Of a stretch of 50,904 nucleotides of DNA, positions 41,229 through 49,837 are shown piece after piece; within the stretch, counting starts at the first letter, position 1, and each line of letters begins with the position of its first letter. The position numbers were made by a program, and so were the translations under genes. The DNA comes from Achromobacter ruhlandii (GTDB taxonomy: Bacteria; Pseudomonadota; Gammaproteobacteria; Burkholderiales; Burkholderiaceae_B): NCBI RefSeq assembly GCF_902859695.1, contig NZ_CADIJL010000042.1, positions 1-50,904 of the forward strand. The letters run 5' to 3'. The notes under the pieces were generated by a model, which saw only the letters and a list, made by a program, of their open reading frames with translations, ran no database searches and was not told the origin of the DNA.

Positions 41229-42155
41229 ATGTCCCTTTCCAAATTGCTGGCGGGCGCCTTCGCCGCGCTGGCCGCGCTGATGGCCTTTCCCGCCACGGCG
41301 CAACATGCCAAGTACCTGGTCACCACCGAGTGGCTGGAGAAGAACCTGAACGACCCCAAGGTGCGCGTCATCGAGGTGAGCGTCAACCCCGGCCTGTTCG
41401 AGCGCGGCCACATTCCGGGCGCCAGCAACGTCAACTGGCACACCGACCTGGTCGACACCGTCAACCGCGACATCGCGCCGCCCGCGCAGTTCCAGGCCCT
41501 GTTGCAACGCACCGGGGTCAACAGCGACAGCACCACGGTGCTGTATGGCGACAACAACAACTGGTTCGCCGCGTGGGGCGCCTGGATTTTCGACATCTAT
41601 GGCATCGAGAACGTCAAGATCCTGGACGGCGGCCGCAAGAAATGGGAAGCCGAGGGCCGGCCGCTGTCCAACAGCGTGAAGATCCCCGCCGCGGGCAACG
41701 CCCGCCCGAAGGACGCCAACACCGCGTTGCGCGCCCACCTGCAGGACGTACTGGCCGTGGCGCGCAAGGACAAGGCGGGCGTGCTGGTCGACATCCGCTC
41801 GGCCGATGAATACAACGGCAAGATCTTCGCGCCCAACGGCGTGCCGGAACTGGCCGTGCGCGCCGGTCACGTGCCGGGCGCGGTCAACGTCACCTGGAGC
41901 AAGCTGGTGGCGGAAGACGGCACCTTCAAGTCGGCCGACGAACTGCGCGCCATCTACCAGGCGGCGGGCGTGGACGGCAGCAAGCCCATCATCACCTATT
42001 GCCGCATCGGCGAACGCTCCAGCCATTCGTGGTTCGCGCTGCGCAAGCTGCTGGGCTACGACGTGCGCAACTACGACGGTTCGTGGACCGAGTATGGCAA
42101 CAGCGTCGGTTCGCCGATCAGCAATCCGTCCGGCACCGTGTGGGGCAAGACCTGA
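41229..42155 (+). CDS. Exported two-domain sulfurtransferase (SseA/thiosulfate type)
   Basis: A 308-residue protein with a signal peptide (residues 1-24, ending ATA) and two rhodanese domains. The N-terminal domain (28-145) has D108 where the active cysteine would be (VLYGDNN), as in all SseA-type enzymes; the C-terminal domain carries catalytic C258 in TYCRIGERSS. The CRIGERS loop fits thiosulfate sulfurtransferases better than the CGSGVTA loop of 3-mercaptopyruvate sulfurtransferase. The periplasmic enzyme would move sulfane sulfur from thiosulfate to a thiol or cyanide. GGAG lies 6 bp before the ATG at 41229. The YeeE gene begins at the next base after the stop. Confidence 0.92.
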   Translation: MSLSKLLAGAFAALAALMAFPATAQHAKYLVTTEWLEKNLNDPKVRVIEVSVNPGLFERGHIPGASNVNWHTDLVDTVNRDIAPPAQFQALLQRTGVNSDSTTVLYGDNNNWFAAWGAWIFDIYGIENVKILDGGRKKWEAEGRPLSNSVKIPAAGNARPKDANTALRAHLQDVLAVARKDKAGVLVDIRSADEYNGKIFAPNGVPELAVRAGHVPGAVNVTWSKLVAEDGTFKSADELRAIYQAAGVDGSKPIITYCRIGERSSHSWFALRKLLGYDVRNYDGSWTEYGNSVGSPISNPSGTVWGKT

Positions 42156-43469
42156 GTGAGCGCCCAGGCAACTCCCGCGTCGCCGGCTCCGCCGCCGACG
42201 GCGTTGACGGCGTTGACGGCGGGCGCGGTCCCGCCGGACGTCCCGGCGATCGCCAATGCGGCGGCCGTGGCGCTGCTGGCCGCCATCGGCGCGGCCGCCT
42301 GGTGGCTGGCGTCGCAGCCCGAGGGTGGCCGCGGTTTGTCCCTGTCGCTGCTGCTCGGCGCCGCCTTCGGCGTCGTGCTGCAGCGTTCGCGATTCTGCTT
42401 CTACTGCATCGCGCGTGACGCGATCGAACGGCGCGACCCGGCCGGCGCCTATGCCGTGCTGGTGGCGCTGGCGGTGGGCACGCTCGGCTACCACGCGGTG
42501 TTCGGCGCGTTCCTGCCCATCCCCGGGGCCGAGCGCCTGCCGCCCGGCGCGCACATCGGGCCGGTCAGCCTGGCCCTGGTGGCCGGAGCGTTCGTGTTCG
42601 GGGTCGGCATGCGCATTTCGGGCTCCTGCATCAGCGCGCACTTCTACCGCCTCGGCGAAGGCGCGCTGGCGTCGCCGTTCGCCTTGCTGGGCGCCGGGCT
42701 CGGCTTCGTGCTGGGCTTCGCGTCGTGGAACACCTTGTACCTGGCCATGATCCAGCAGGCGCCGGTGGTGTGGCTGCCGCACCACCTCGGCTACGGTGGC
42801 ACCGTGCTGCTGCAAGTCGCGTTGCTGGCGTTGCTGGCGCTGGGCCTGAGCCGGCTCTGCCGGCGCGTGCCGGCCGCGCGCCAGGCCGATGGCGCGCCTG
42901 ACGGCGCCGCCATCCGGCCAGCGAATGCCTCCCAGCACGCGGCGAACGACCCGGCCACGCCGCCGTCCTCGCCATGGCAAGCCGTGCTGCGGGACCGCTG
43001 GCCGCCCGCCGTCGGCGGCCTGCTGGTGGCCTTCATCGGCGTCATCGCCTACCTGCGCATCGCGCCGCTGGGCGTGACCGCCGAACTGGGCAGCGTGGCC
43101 CGCACCGCCGCGTCCGCGGCCGGCGCGCTGCCTCCACGCCTGGAGGGGCTGGACACCTTCGCCGGCTGCGCCACCGTGGTCAAGCAGGCGCTGCTGTCCA
43201 ACAACGGCGCCTTCGTGCTGGCGTTGGTGGCAGGCGCCTGGGCCGCCGCGCTGGCCGCCGGCGCGTTCCGGCCGCGTTTGCCGACGGCGCGTGAGATCCT
43301 GCGCAACTTCACCGGCGGGGTGCTGATGGGGTGGGGCGGCATGACCGCGCTGGGCTGCACCGTCGGCACCTTGTTGTCCGGCGTGATGGCGGGCGCCGCC
43401 TCGGGCTGGATCTTCGGACTGGCTTGCGTGGCGGGGATCTGGGTGGCGCTGAAGCTGCGCCCGACTTGA
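42156..43469 (+). CDS. YeeE/YedE-family sulfur transporter
   Basis: A 437-residue inner-membrane protein with about ten hydrophobic segments split into two halves by a disordered linker (about 240-275). Conserved cysteines of the thiosulfate channel family are present: SRFCFYC (C81, C84), SGSCISAHF (C158), and ALGCTVGTLLSG (C401), plus AGCATV (C338). Established family members such as TsuA/YeeE pass thiosulfate through a chain of cysteines. The GTG start immediately follows the TGA of the exported sulfurtransferase, so the two are translationally coupled and probably act in sequence on the same sulfur compound. No TusA-like partner gene is next to it. Confidence 0.9.
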   Translation: MSAQATPASPAPPPTALTALTAGAVPPDVPAIANAAAVALLAAIGAAAWWLASQPEGGRGLSLSLLLGAAFGVVLQRSRFCFYCIARDAIERRDPAGAYAVLVALAVGTLGYHAVFGAFLPIPGAERLPPGAHIGPVSLALVAGAFVFGVGMRISGSCISAHFYRLGEGALASPFALLGAGLGFVLGFASWNTLYLAMIQQAPVVWLPHHLGYGGTVLLQVALLALLALGLSRLCRRVPAARQADGAPDGAAIRPANASQHAANDPATPPSSPWQAVLRDRWPPAVGGLLVAFIGVIAYLRIAPLGVTAELGSVARTAASAAGALPPRLEGLDTFAGCATVVKQALLSNNGAFVLALVAGAWAAALAAGAFRPRLPTAREILRNFTGGVLMGWGGMTALGCTVGTLLSGVMAGAASGWIFGLACVAGIWVALKLRPT

Positions 43470-43524
43470 ACCGGGAGGCCAGCGCAGGGCCTGGCAGCCG
43501 GGCCTGGGATTCATTCCGCAGGAG

Positions 43525-43749
43525 TTGATCTGCGATCCGGCTGGCACCTATCTCGCGATGATCTATTGGGACCAGCCGATGGATGTCACGAACCGTCCGG
43601 GCGGCTTGGCCATGCTGGATATCGCGACGGATACCTGGACCGCGATTTCCCTGCCGTCGTGGCGGGATGCGGAAATCATTCCGGTGAACACAAGTGCGAG
43701 CGGCGTGGATAACGGCGCAAAGGGGGGATTGATCATTTCGAGGAGCTAG
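43525..43749 (+). pseudogene. Probable gene remnant (C-terminal fragment)
   Basis: A 74-residue frame beginning at a TTG that directly abuts AGGAG, too close for normal initiation. The translated end (GGLAMLDIATDTWTAISLPS, then a Gly/Ser-rich tail) resembles the last blade of a WD/TolB-like or kelch-type propeller. The frame is open further upstream without a start, and base composition is less GC-rich than around it. This best fits the leftover 3' end of a larger gene after a deletion; a short genuine gene cannot be excluded. It fills most of the 316-bp gap between yeeE and the PepSY gene. Confidence 0.4.
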
Positions 43750-43785
43750 CGCGGACGCGCATGGTCGCCGCCGCCTGATCCCGCC

Positions 43786-44439
43786 TCAGGCCCACGATTG
43801 CGCCACGGCCGCCAGGCACGCGATCACCGAAGCGAACGCAATGGCCAGCCCGATCAGCTTGCGCTTTTCCAGCTCGGTCCAGAGCAGCACGCCGGTCAGG
43901 CACAGCGCGATCAGCGCGCCGCCGATGGTGTCCGACAGCAGCACCCAGGCCACGCCGGTGCCGTTGGCGCGATGGAAATTCTGGACCACTCCCCACCAGC
44001 TGGCGCTGCTGCGGCGGGCGCTGGCGGCGCCGCTTTGCGGCCAGAATTCCACCTGCACCTGATAGCCCGGCGCGCGGAACAGCGCCTGCCAGCGCTCGGG
44101 CTGGCGCGCGGAGACATCGCCCCAGCGCACATCCTGCGCCGCTTCCTTGCGGATGCGTTCGACGGGCTTGTCCAGCTTCAAGGCCTGCTGCAACCAGCGG
44201 CCCACCGCGGCGTCGGTTCGGGGCAGATCGGCGGGCGCCTGCAATTGCAGGGTCTCGACCACGGGCCCGGGCATGTCGATCTTGAGCACGGCCCGATGGT
44301 TCTGCAGGATGCCGCTGGCGCCGAACAGCAGGCCCAGCAGAGCGCCCCACAGGCCGAGCCAGCCGTGGGCCTTGCGCAGCGCCTTCAGGTATTGGCCGCG
44401 GCGCGCGGGCGGACGCGGGCGGGCGGCGGCGGCGGTCAT
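43786..44439 (-). CDS. PepSY-associated transmembrane protein
   Basis: A 217-residue inner-membrane protein: helix 1 about 25-46 (HGWLGLWGALLGLLFGASGIL), a periplasmic PepSY-like region, then two helices near 168-215. HRANGTGVAWVLLSDTIGG and the NFHR segment match PepSY_TM (PiuB-like) proteins that often accompany TonB-dependent siderophore receptors and may help reduce or process the ferric ligand; several are heme-binding, and His residues (H25, H48, H156) could serve here. It is last in the iron operon, overlapping the propeller gene by ATGA. Confidence 0.85.
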   Translation of the reverse strand: MTAAAARPRPPARRGQYLKALRKAHGWLGLWGALLGLLFGASGILQNHRAVLKIDMPGPVVETLQLQAPADLPRTDAAVGRWLQQALKLDKPVERIRKEAAQDVRWGDVSARQPERWQALFRAPGYQVQVEFWPQSGAASARRSSASWWGVVQNFHRANGTGVAWVLLSDTIGGALIALCLTGVLLWTELEKRKLIGLAIAFASVIACLAAVAQSWA

Positions 44440-45554
44440 GGTTGGGCGTCGCGCAGGCGCAGCGCGGTGATGGTGAAGCTGTCGGCGACGAAATGGCGTT
44501 GGGCCTCGCCGCCGTGCGCCGGATACACCTCGGTGTCGTCCATGCTGAACAGGTAGGCGATGCCGTGGGCGGCGTCATAGGCCATGTTGTGGGCCCAGGG
44601 ACGGGTGCCGACCGAGGCGAGGCGCCGCAGTTGCCCGGCGGGGCGGGCGTCGTGGATCCACAGTCGAGCGTCGGCGCCGCTCGGGGCCAGCAGCCAGCCG
44701 CGCGCGGCGTCATAGGCCAGGGCGTTGATGTCGCGACCGGACTTGGCGCTGGCCAGGAGCGCGCCGCTGTCCGCGTCCAGGCTCAGTACGCGCGGTTCGG
44801 CGCCGCGGCAGGCGACGAACAGACGCTTGCCGGCCGGGTCCGCCGCCAGGGCGCTGGGGCGCGGGCACTGGGCCGGCTGCCATGAACGTATCAGCGTCAT
44901 GCGGCGCAGGTCGATGACGGCGATGCGACCTTCGTCGCGCAGCGGCAGCGCCACCAGGCCCGCGCCCAGCAGGACCGGCGCATCGAGCTTGGCGGCCGGC
45001 AGGTCGAGGCTGGCGCGTATACAGTCGCAGGCCGGATCGAGCCGATAGATGCGCGAGATGTTTTCGCGGCGGCCGCTGGTCACCAGCACCTGGCCGCTGT
45101 CGGGGTCATGCAGGAGATTGTTGAGGTTGCCGATCTCGACCGGCACGTGCCGCAGCACGCGGCTGTCGGAGGCCCGCAGCACGAGCACGCTGCCGTCCAT
45201 GCCGGCCACGTAGAGCCGGTCGGCGGCGGGCACGGCGACGACGGCATTGGCGCCCTCGGTGCCGGGGATCGGGGCGCGCGCCTGGCGGCGGGCGGTGTCG
45301 TAGACGGTCAGGCCGTTCTCCCGTCGTGCCAGGAGCAGTTCAGCGCCGTCTTGCGCCAGCGTGGCGAAGCCCCAGCTGTGACCGCTGCCGGGCAGCGTGG
45401 TGGCGCTGCGCTCGGCGATGATGGGATCGCCCGGCGCGGCGCGGGCGGCGCCGGCCGCGGTCATGGCGATCAGGGCGGCGGCCAGGAGGGCCGGCAGCGT
45501 CGCGGTGCGCCGGCGCGCCAGCGACGCCGCCCGCACGCAAGCGGATTGCTTCAT
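44436..45554 (-). CDS. Exported YncE-like beta-propeller protein
   Basis: A 372-residue protein with a signal peptide (1-40, ending AARAA) and repeated blade motifs (GLTVYDTARR, SVLVLRASDSRVLRHV, RIAVIDLRRMTLIRSW, RVLSLDADSGALLAS, LWIHDARPAG). These are the repeats of YncE/40-residue YVTN-type propellers. Two cysteines (CDC near 175) could bind a metal or pair. It starts 2 bp after the stop of the TonB receptor gene, so it is translationally coupled and belongs to the iron-uptake operon; E. coli yncE is itself iron-regulated, and a periplasmic accessory role in ligand handling is likely but unproven. Confidence 0.85.
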   Translation of the reverse strand: MKQSACVRAASLARRRTATLPALLAAALIAMTAAGAARAAPGDPIIAERSATTLPGSGHSWGFATLAQDGAELLLARRENGLTVYDTARRQARAPIPGTEGANAVVAVPAADRLYVAGMDGSVLVLRASDSRVLRHVPVEIGNLNNLLHDPDSGQVLVTSGRRENISRIYRLDPACDCIRASLDLPAAKLDAPVLLGAGLVALPLRDEGRIAVIDLRRMTLIRSWQPAQCPRPSALAADPAGKRLFVACRGAEPRVLSLDADSGALLASAKSGRDINALAYDAARGWLLAPSGADARLWIHDARPAGQLRRLASVGTRPWAHNMAYDAAHGIAYLFSMDDTEVYPAHGGEAQRHFVADSFTITALRLRDAQP

Positions 45555-45556
45555 GT

Positions 45557-47962
45557 TCAGAACTCCACCCGGGTCGAGAGCACAAACTGGCGCGCGTCGC
45601 CCATGGAAATGAAATATTGGTTGGCGCTCGACGTGTAGTAGGTGCGGTCGAACAGGTTGTTGACGTTGAGCTGGAACTGCACATTGCGGCCGGCAATACG
45701 GGTGTCGTAGGTGGCGAAGGCGTTGACCACGGTGTAGGCCGGCAGCTCGAAGGAATTGGCCGAATCGCCGGGACGGGTGCCGACGTAGCGCGCCGCGGTG
45801 CCCAGGCGCAGGCGGCCCGCGCCCACCTGGCCGGCGTTATAGACCAGCGCCACCGAGCCGGTGTGGCGCGCCACGTTCCACAGCCGGTTGCCCTGGTACT
45901 GCGGATCGTCGGTGGTGCGGGCGTCGAGATAGGCATAGCTGGCCATGAAGTCCCAGCGCGCCGACAGCGAGCCGCTCACGTCCAGCTCGACGCCGCGCGA
46001 GCGCGCCGCGCCGCTGGTGCGCCAGTCGGTCAGCTTGGTGACATCGTTGTATTGCGACACCAGCACGTTGCGCTTGCGGATGTCGAACAGCGCCAGCGTG
46101 CCGGTGGTCTGGCCCGGCATGTCCCATTTCAGGCCCAGCTCCCACGACTTGGCCTGTTCCGGCGCCACGCCCGAATCAATCACCGTGCCGCTGGTCAGCG
46201 GGGCGATGGTCGAGGTGGGCTTGAGCGATTCGGTGTAGCTGCCATACAGCGACACCTCGGGCGTCCATTTGTAGACCAGGCCGGCGCGCGGCAGCCACTT
46301 GCCGCCCTCGATGTCGGTGTTGGTCTTGAACGGCCGGCCGCGCCCGGCCAATTGCTCATAGTGCTGGTAGCGCAGCCCGCCCACCAGGATCCAGCGCTCG
46401 CCCAGGTGCAGCGAGTCCTGCAGGAAGAACGAGGTGGCGCGCAGTTTGTCGGTCTGGTCGCTGTCGCTGGCGACCACGGTGCTGCCGGGATCCTGCTGAT
46501 CGTAGACCGGGTTGACGTAGCTGAAGGGCTTGGACAGGTTCTGCCGGATCAGGTCGGAACGGAAGATCTTGCGGCGCTCGTAGTCGGCGCCGACCTGCAG
46601 GTCGTTGCGCAGCCCGCCGATATCGATGCGGCCATCGACGTAGCCGATCACGTAGTGATCGGTGGAGAGCGCGCCGCGGGTGCCGTCGTTGCTGCGCTTG
46701 ATGGTGCCGGCCACCGGATCGATCGCGGTGGTGCGCACCTGGTTGGCATCGTAGCGTTCCTGGTTCCAGCTGTAGCCCAGGTGCGCCTTCCAGTGGTCGG
46801 TGACGCGCTGGTCGACGGTGACCTGGGCCAGCTCGGTGCTGCCCCACATGTTGTTGTACGGCTCGTCCAGGCGGCGGCGCGAGGGAATGTCCAGCGGTTT
46901 GCCGGTGGTGGGGTCGAGCGCGGTGCCACGGTCGAACGGGTAGCGGTAGTCGCGATGCTCGTACGACGCCACGATCTGCGTGTCCTCGCCGTACCAGGCG
47001 AGCGATGGCGCCACCAGCGTGTCGCGGCGGCGGCCGAAGTCGCGCCAGTAGTCCTCGTTCATGGTGTCGACCACCAGGCGGTAGGCCAGGCGCGAGTCGC
47101 CGATCGGTCCGGTGCTGTCGAGCGTGGCGCCGGCGCCATCGCGGCCGTGCGCGTAGGTGGAACCGGTCAGCGTGATGGCGTGATACGGCGTCAGCTGCGG
47201 CCGCTTGCTGACGATGTTGATGACGCCGCCCGGGTCCATGATGCCGTACAGCAGCGAGGCGGGTCCCTTCAGCACTTCGACCGTGTCGGCGGCGGCGTTC
47301 AGGCCGCGGCCCTGTACCAGCGGCATGCCGTTGTGCATGATCGAACCGTCGCGGTTGGCGCCGAAGCCGCGTTTCATCAGCGTGTCCTGCGTGCCCGCCA
47401 GGGTGTTGCCCTGGGTGATGCCGCTGACGTTGGCCAGCGCATCGTCCAGGTTGCGCGGGCGCTGGTCGCGCAGCACCTGCGCGGGCACCACGTTGATGGC
47501 TTGCGGCTGGTCCAGCACCGCCAGCGGCGAGCGCGTCACCGAGGCCACCGGTTCCGGCTGGTAGGCGCCTTCGGCGGTGGTCGCGCCCAGCACGGTCACC
47601 GGTTCCAGCTGGGCGGCATTGTCGCCACTGGCCGCCGGCCGCACCGTGTAGACGTTGTCCGGGCGCCGTTCGGCGCGCAGGCCGGTGCCGTCCAGCAGCC
47701 GGCCGAAGCCCTGGTCCACGCTGTAGGCGCCGGACAGTCCGGCGCTCTGCTTGCCGGCGACCAGGCGCCCATCCAGCGATAGCGTCACGCCGGCCTGGGT
47801 GGCGAACTGGCTCAAGGCCTGCGACAAGGGGCCGGGCGAAACCTGAAAGCCGGCTGGCGCCTGCGCCTGGACCGGGGTGGCGGCCAGCATGGCGAGCGGG
47901 GCGGCCAGCGCGGCGGCGAGGGCGCGGGCCAGGAGCGGGGAGCGGAAGGGAGGGACGTGCAT
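45557..47962 (-). CDS. TonB-dependent siderophore receptor with signalling domain
   Basis: An 801-residue outer-membrane transducer. The ATG at 47962 gives a signal peptide of about 34 residues (ending VQA). An STN signalling domain follows (about 38-105; GFQVSPGPLSQALSQFA), as in FecA/FpvA, then the plug (about 125-235; QAINVVPAQVLRDQRP, VEVLKGPASLLYG, GGVINIVSKRP) and a 22-strand barrel ending in a C-terminal Phe (LSTRVEF). The style of plug and barrel is that of FhuE/FpvA ferric-hydroxamate-type receptors; the ligand is not certain. It lies 127 bp after fecR-like gene and is the presumed target of the ECF sigma factor upstream. Confidence 0.93.
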   Translation of the reverse strand: MHVPPFRSPLLARALAAALAAPLAMLAATPVQAQAPAGFQVSPGPLSQALSQFATQAGVTLSLDGRLVAGKQSAGLSGAYSVDQGFGRLLDGTGLRAERRPDNVYTVRPAASGDNAAQLEPVTVLGATTAEGAYQPEPVASVTRSPLAVLDQPQAINVVPAQVLRDQRPRNLDDALANVSGITQGNTLAGTQDTLMKRGFGANRDGSIMHNGMPLVQGRGLNAAADTVEVLKGPASLLYGIMDPGGVINIVSKRPQLTPYHAITLTGSTYAHGRDGAGATLDSTGPIGDSRLAYRLVVDTMNEDYWRDFGRRRDTLVAPSLAWYGEDTQIVASYEHRDYRYPFDRGTALDPTTGKPLDIPSRRRLDEPYNNMWGSTELAQVTVDQRVTDHWKAHLGYSWNQERYDANQVRTTAIDPVAGTIKRSNDGTRGALSTDHYVIGYVDGRIDIGGLRNDLQVGADYERRKIFRSDLIRQNLSKPFSYVNPVYDQQDPGSTVVASDSDQTDKLRATSFFLQDSLHLGERWILVGGLRYQHYEQLAGRGRPFKTNTDIEGGKWLPRAGLVYKWTPEVSLYGSYTESLKPTSTIAPLTSGTVIDSGVAPEQAKSWELGLKWDMPGQTTGTLALFDIRKRNVLVSQYNDVTKLTDWRTSGAARSRGVELDVSGSLSARWDFMASYAYLDARTTDDPQYQGNRLWNVARHTGSVALVYNAGQVGAGRLRLGTAARYVGTRPGDSANSFELPAYTVVNAFATYDTRIAGRNVQFQLNVNNLFDRTYYTSSANQYFISMGDARQFVLSTRVEF

Positions 47963-48089
47963 GGGATTCCTTGGCGGCGGACGCGCGAAACGCGTCGTAC
48001 ATCCGGCATGCCAAGCGAAAAGAAAAAAGGGGAACTGGAAATCCGCCGCTGTTACAAAAAAAGGCCTGTCGCGCCGGGGCGATGTCCGG

Positions 48090-49052
48090 TCAGGCGGCTT
48101 CCAGCCTGACCCAACCGGGCAGCACGCGGCGGGCGCGCACCGGCAGGGTGGTCTCCAGCGCGCGCAGGATGCGGTCGGTGTCGGCCAGCGGGAACACGCC
48201 CACCAACGGCAGCTGCGCGACCTCCGGCGTACAGGTGACGAAGCCGCGCCGGTAACGCGCCAGTTCGGCCGCAAAACGGGCCAGCGGCAGGCCGTCGGCT
48301 ACCAGCTCGCCCCTGGTCCAGGCGTCGCGGGCGCGGTCGAGCGGTTCGGCCGCGTCGATGACGCGGCCGCTGAAGCCGGTGCGCGTGCCGGCCTGCGCGA
48401 TGTGGACGGGGGCATCGTCGGGCCGGATCTCGACCGCGCCGGCGTAGACATCGAGCCAGGCGCGGCCGCCGTCGCGCAGTACGGCAAAGCGGGTGCCCAG
48501 CGCCCGCAGTTGCGCATAACCCACATCCAACAGGAACGGCCGGGCCGGCGCGCGCGGATCGGGATGGGTGTCGATCAGGGTTTCGCCGTCAACCAGCACC
48601 ACGCGGCGCGCCTGCGCGTCAAAGCGCAGATTGACCGCGCTGGCTGTGTTCAGCCACAGCCGCGAGCCGTCCTCCAGCGTGGCCTGGCGGGTCTGGCCGA
48701 CATCGGTGCGCAGGTCAGCCAACTGACGGCGGGTGGCGGGCTGATTCCAGGCGGCGGCGCCCAGGCCGCCGACGCCGGCCAGCAGCATCAGCGTGCGCAG
48801 CGCGCGGCGGCGGCCGCGTCCGGCGCCGGTGAGGGCCTGCAGCGCCGGCTCGCCGGCCACGGATTCGAAGCGCGCGCTGATCGCCGCCACGGCGTCCCAG
48901 GCGCGGCGGTGTTCCGGCCGGGCATCGAGCCAGGCCTGCCATTGGCGGGTGTCGTCGGCGCTGGCGCGCTCGTCGCCCAGGCGCGCGAACCAGTCGGCCG
49001 CGGCTTCGAGCACGCGGCGGTCGGGCAGGGCGGATAGCGCGGCCGGCCTCAC
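48090..49052 (-). CDS. FecR-family anti-sigma regulator
   Basis: A 320-residue inner-membrane signal relay. A cytoplasmic FecR N-terminal domain (RRVLEAAADWFARL..., with W42 and HRRAW) binds the sigma factor; a transmembrane helix is at about 84-101; the periplasmic FecR domain (LEDGSRLWLNTASAVNLRF, FLLDVGYAQLRALGTRF) receives the signal from the receptor's STN domain, and the C-terminal part has an STN-like fold. The GTG at 49052 overlaps the sigma stop as GTGA and is preferred; an ATG at 49079 in the same frame is an alternative that would add nine residues. Confidence 0.9.
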   Translation of the reverse strand: MRPAALSALPDRRVLEAAADWFARLGDERASADDTRQWQAWLDARPEHRRAWDAVAAISARFESVAGEPALQALTGAGRGRRRALRTLMLLAGVGGLGAAAWNQPATRRQLADLRTDVGQTRQATLEDGSRLWLNTASAVNLRFDAQARRVVLVDGETLIDTHPDPRAPARPFLLDVGYAQLRALGTRFAVLRDGGRAWLDVYAGAVEIRPDDAPVHIAQAGTRTGFSGRVIDAAEPLDRARDAWTRGELVADGLPLARFAAELARYRRGFVTCTPEVAQLPLVGVFPLADTDRILRALETTLPVRARRVLPGWVRLEAA

Positions 49053-49564
49053 CAGACGCCGTCCGCGATCAGCAGGCATTGCAGCATCACCTGCGCCATG
49101 TATTTCTTCACCATGCGCTCGGACACGTCCAGGCGCTGGCCGATCTCGGCATAGGTGTAGCCGCCCAGTTGCGCCAGCAGGAAAGCCTCGCGGGCGCGGG
49201 CCGGCAGGCGCTGCAGCATGGCGTCGATCTCGACCAGCGCTTCCAGCACCAGCGCGCGCCGCTCGGGCGAGGGCGCGCAGACCTCGGGGCGCTGGGCCAG
49301 GGCTTGCAGATAGGCGTGTTCGAGATCGCGGCGGCGCCACAGGTTGACCATCAGGCCGTGGGCGATGCGGGCGAGGAAGGCGCGCGGTTCGCGCAGGCCG
49401 GGCGTGTCGCGGGCGGCGATCAGGCGCACGAAGGTGTCCTGGGCCAGATCGGCGGCGTCGTGGTCGTCGCGCAGGCGACGCCGCAGCCACGCGGTCAGCC
49501 AGGCGTGGTGCGAGCGATAGAGCGTGTCGACGGCGTGGGGAGCCGGGAGGTCGCCGGGCGGCAC
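49049..49564 (-). CDS. ECF sigma factor, FecI type
   Basis: A 171-residue iron-starvation sigma factor. Region 2 contains YRSHHAWLTAWLRRRLRDDHDAADLAQDTFVRL; region 4 has LPARAREAFLLAQLGGYTYAEIGQRLDVSERMVKKYM, the FecI-type helix-turn-helix. Start is GTG with GGAG 5 bp upstream. The first gene of the iron locus, it is directly preceded by a probable Fur box, so it should be made when iron is low and activated when the receptor binds its ligand through the FecR-like protein. Expected target: the receptor gene just downstream of fecR. Confidence 0.93.
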   Translation of the reverse strand: MPPGDLPAPHAVDTLYRSHHAWLTAWLRRRLRDDHDAADLAQDTFVRLIAARDTPGLREPRAFLARIAHGLMVNLWRRRDLEHAYLQALAQRPEVCAPSPERRALVLEALVEIDAMLQRLPARAREAFLLAQLGGYTYAEIGQRLDVSERMVKKYMAQVMLQCLLIADGVW

Positions 49565-49583
49565 GGATGCTCCAAACCGAAAA

Positions 49584-49606
49584 ATAATGGGAATGGTTCC
49601 TATTAT
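49584..49606. promoter_or_regulatory. Probable Fur box upstream of the FecI-type gene
   Basis: ATAATGGGAA, TGG, TTCCTATTAT: two 10-bp arms with one mismatch around a 3-bp centre, 20 bp upstream of the sigma start codon. Its spacing and ATAAT/ATTAT ends fit the Fur consensus and the position overlaps the expected promoter. Confidence 0.7.
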
Positions 49607-49663
49607 AACTATTTGGGACTGGAATTGCAGCGCGGCCGTCCAACGTGGAGGGCGCGAATCGGG

Positions 49664-49837
49664 TCACCAGCCAGCGTCGTAGATGCCATCCACAAGTGTG
49701 GCGTAGTCAGGATCCATGATCGAATTGTCCACGAGCATCGCCGTATTGCATGCTTCGGCCGCCAAGTCCTGTCCGTGCGCGTCAAGACTTTTGATCGCAT
49801 GAGGATGTGCGTCAGAGAAGACTATCGCAAAAATAGC
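49664..49837 (-). pseudogene. Out-of-frame 3' continuation of the PLA2-like gene
   Basis: A 58-codon open frame without a good start, shifted by one base relative to the end of the PLA2-like gene and overlapping it by 26 bp. Its translation (for example SLDAHGQDLAAEACNT and NSIMDPDYATLVDGIYDAGW) has normal, non-low-complexity composition. Removing one T from the T5 run at 49829-49833 (A5 on the plus strand) would join the two frames and extend the protein by about 55 residues. A true frameshift, a sequencing error or chance are all possible. Confidence 0.4.

Noticed and set aside
45617..47782. Long plus-strand frame opposite the TonB receptor
   Set aside because: A Val/Gly/Arg/His-rich mirror frame; the minus strand has signal peptide, STN, plug and barrel in order.
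49609..49800. 63-codon minus-strand frame downstream of the PLA2-like gene
   Set aside because: Its composition (Arg/Trp/Ser/Thr-rich) is poor; a different frame of the same stretch gives a more protein-like continuation.
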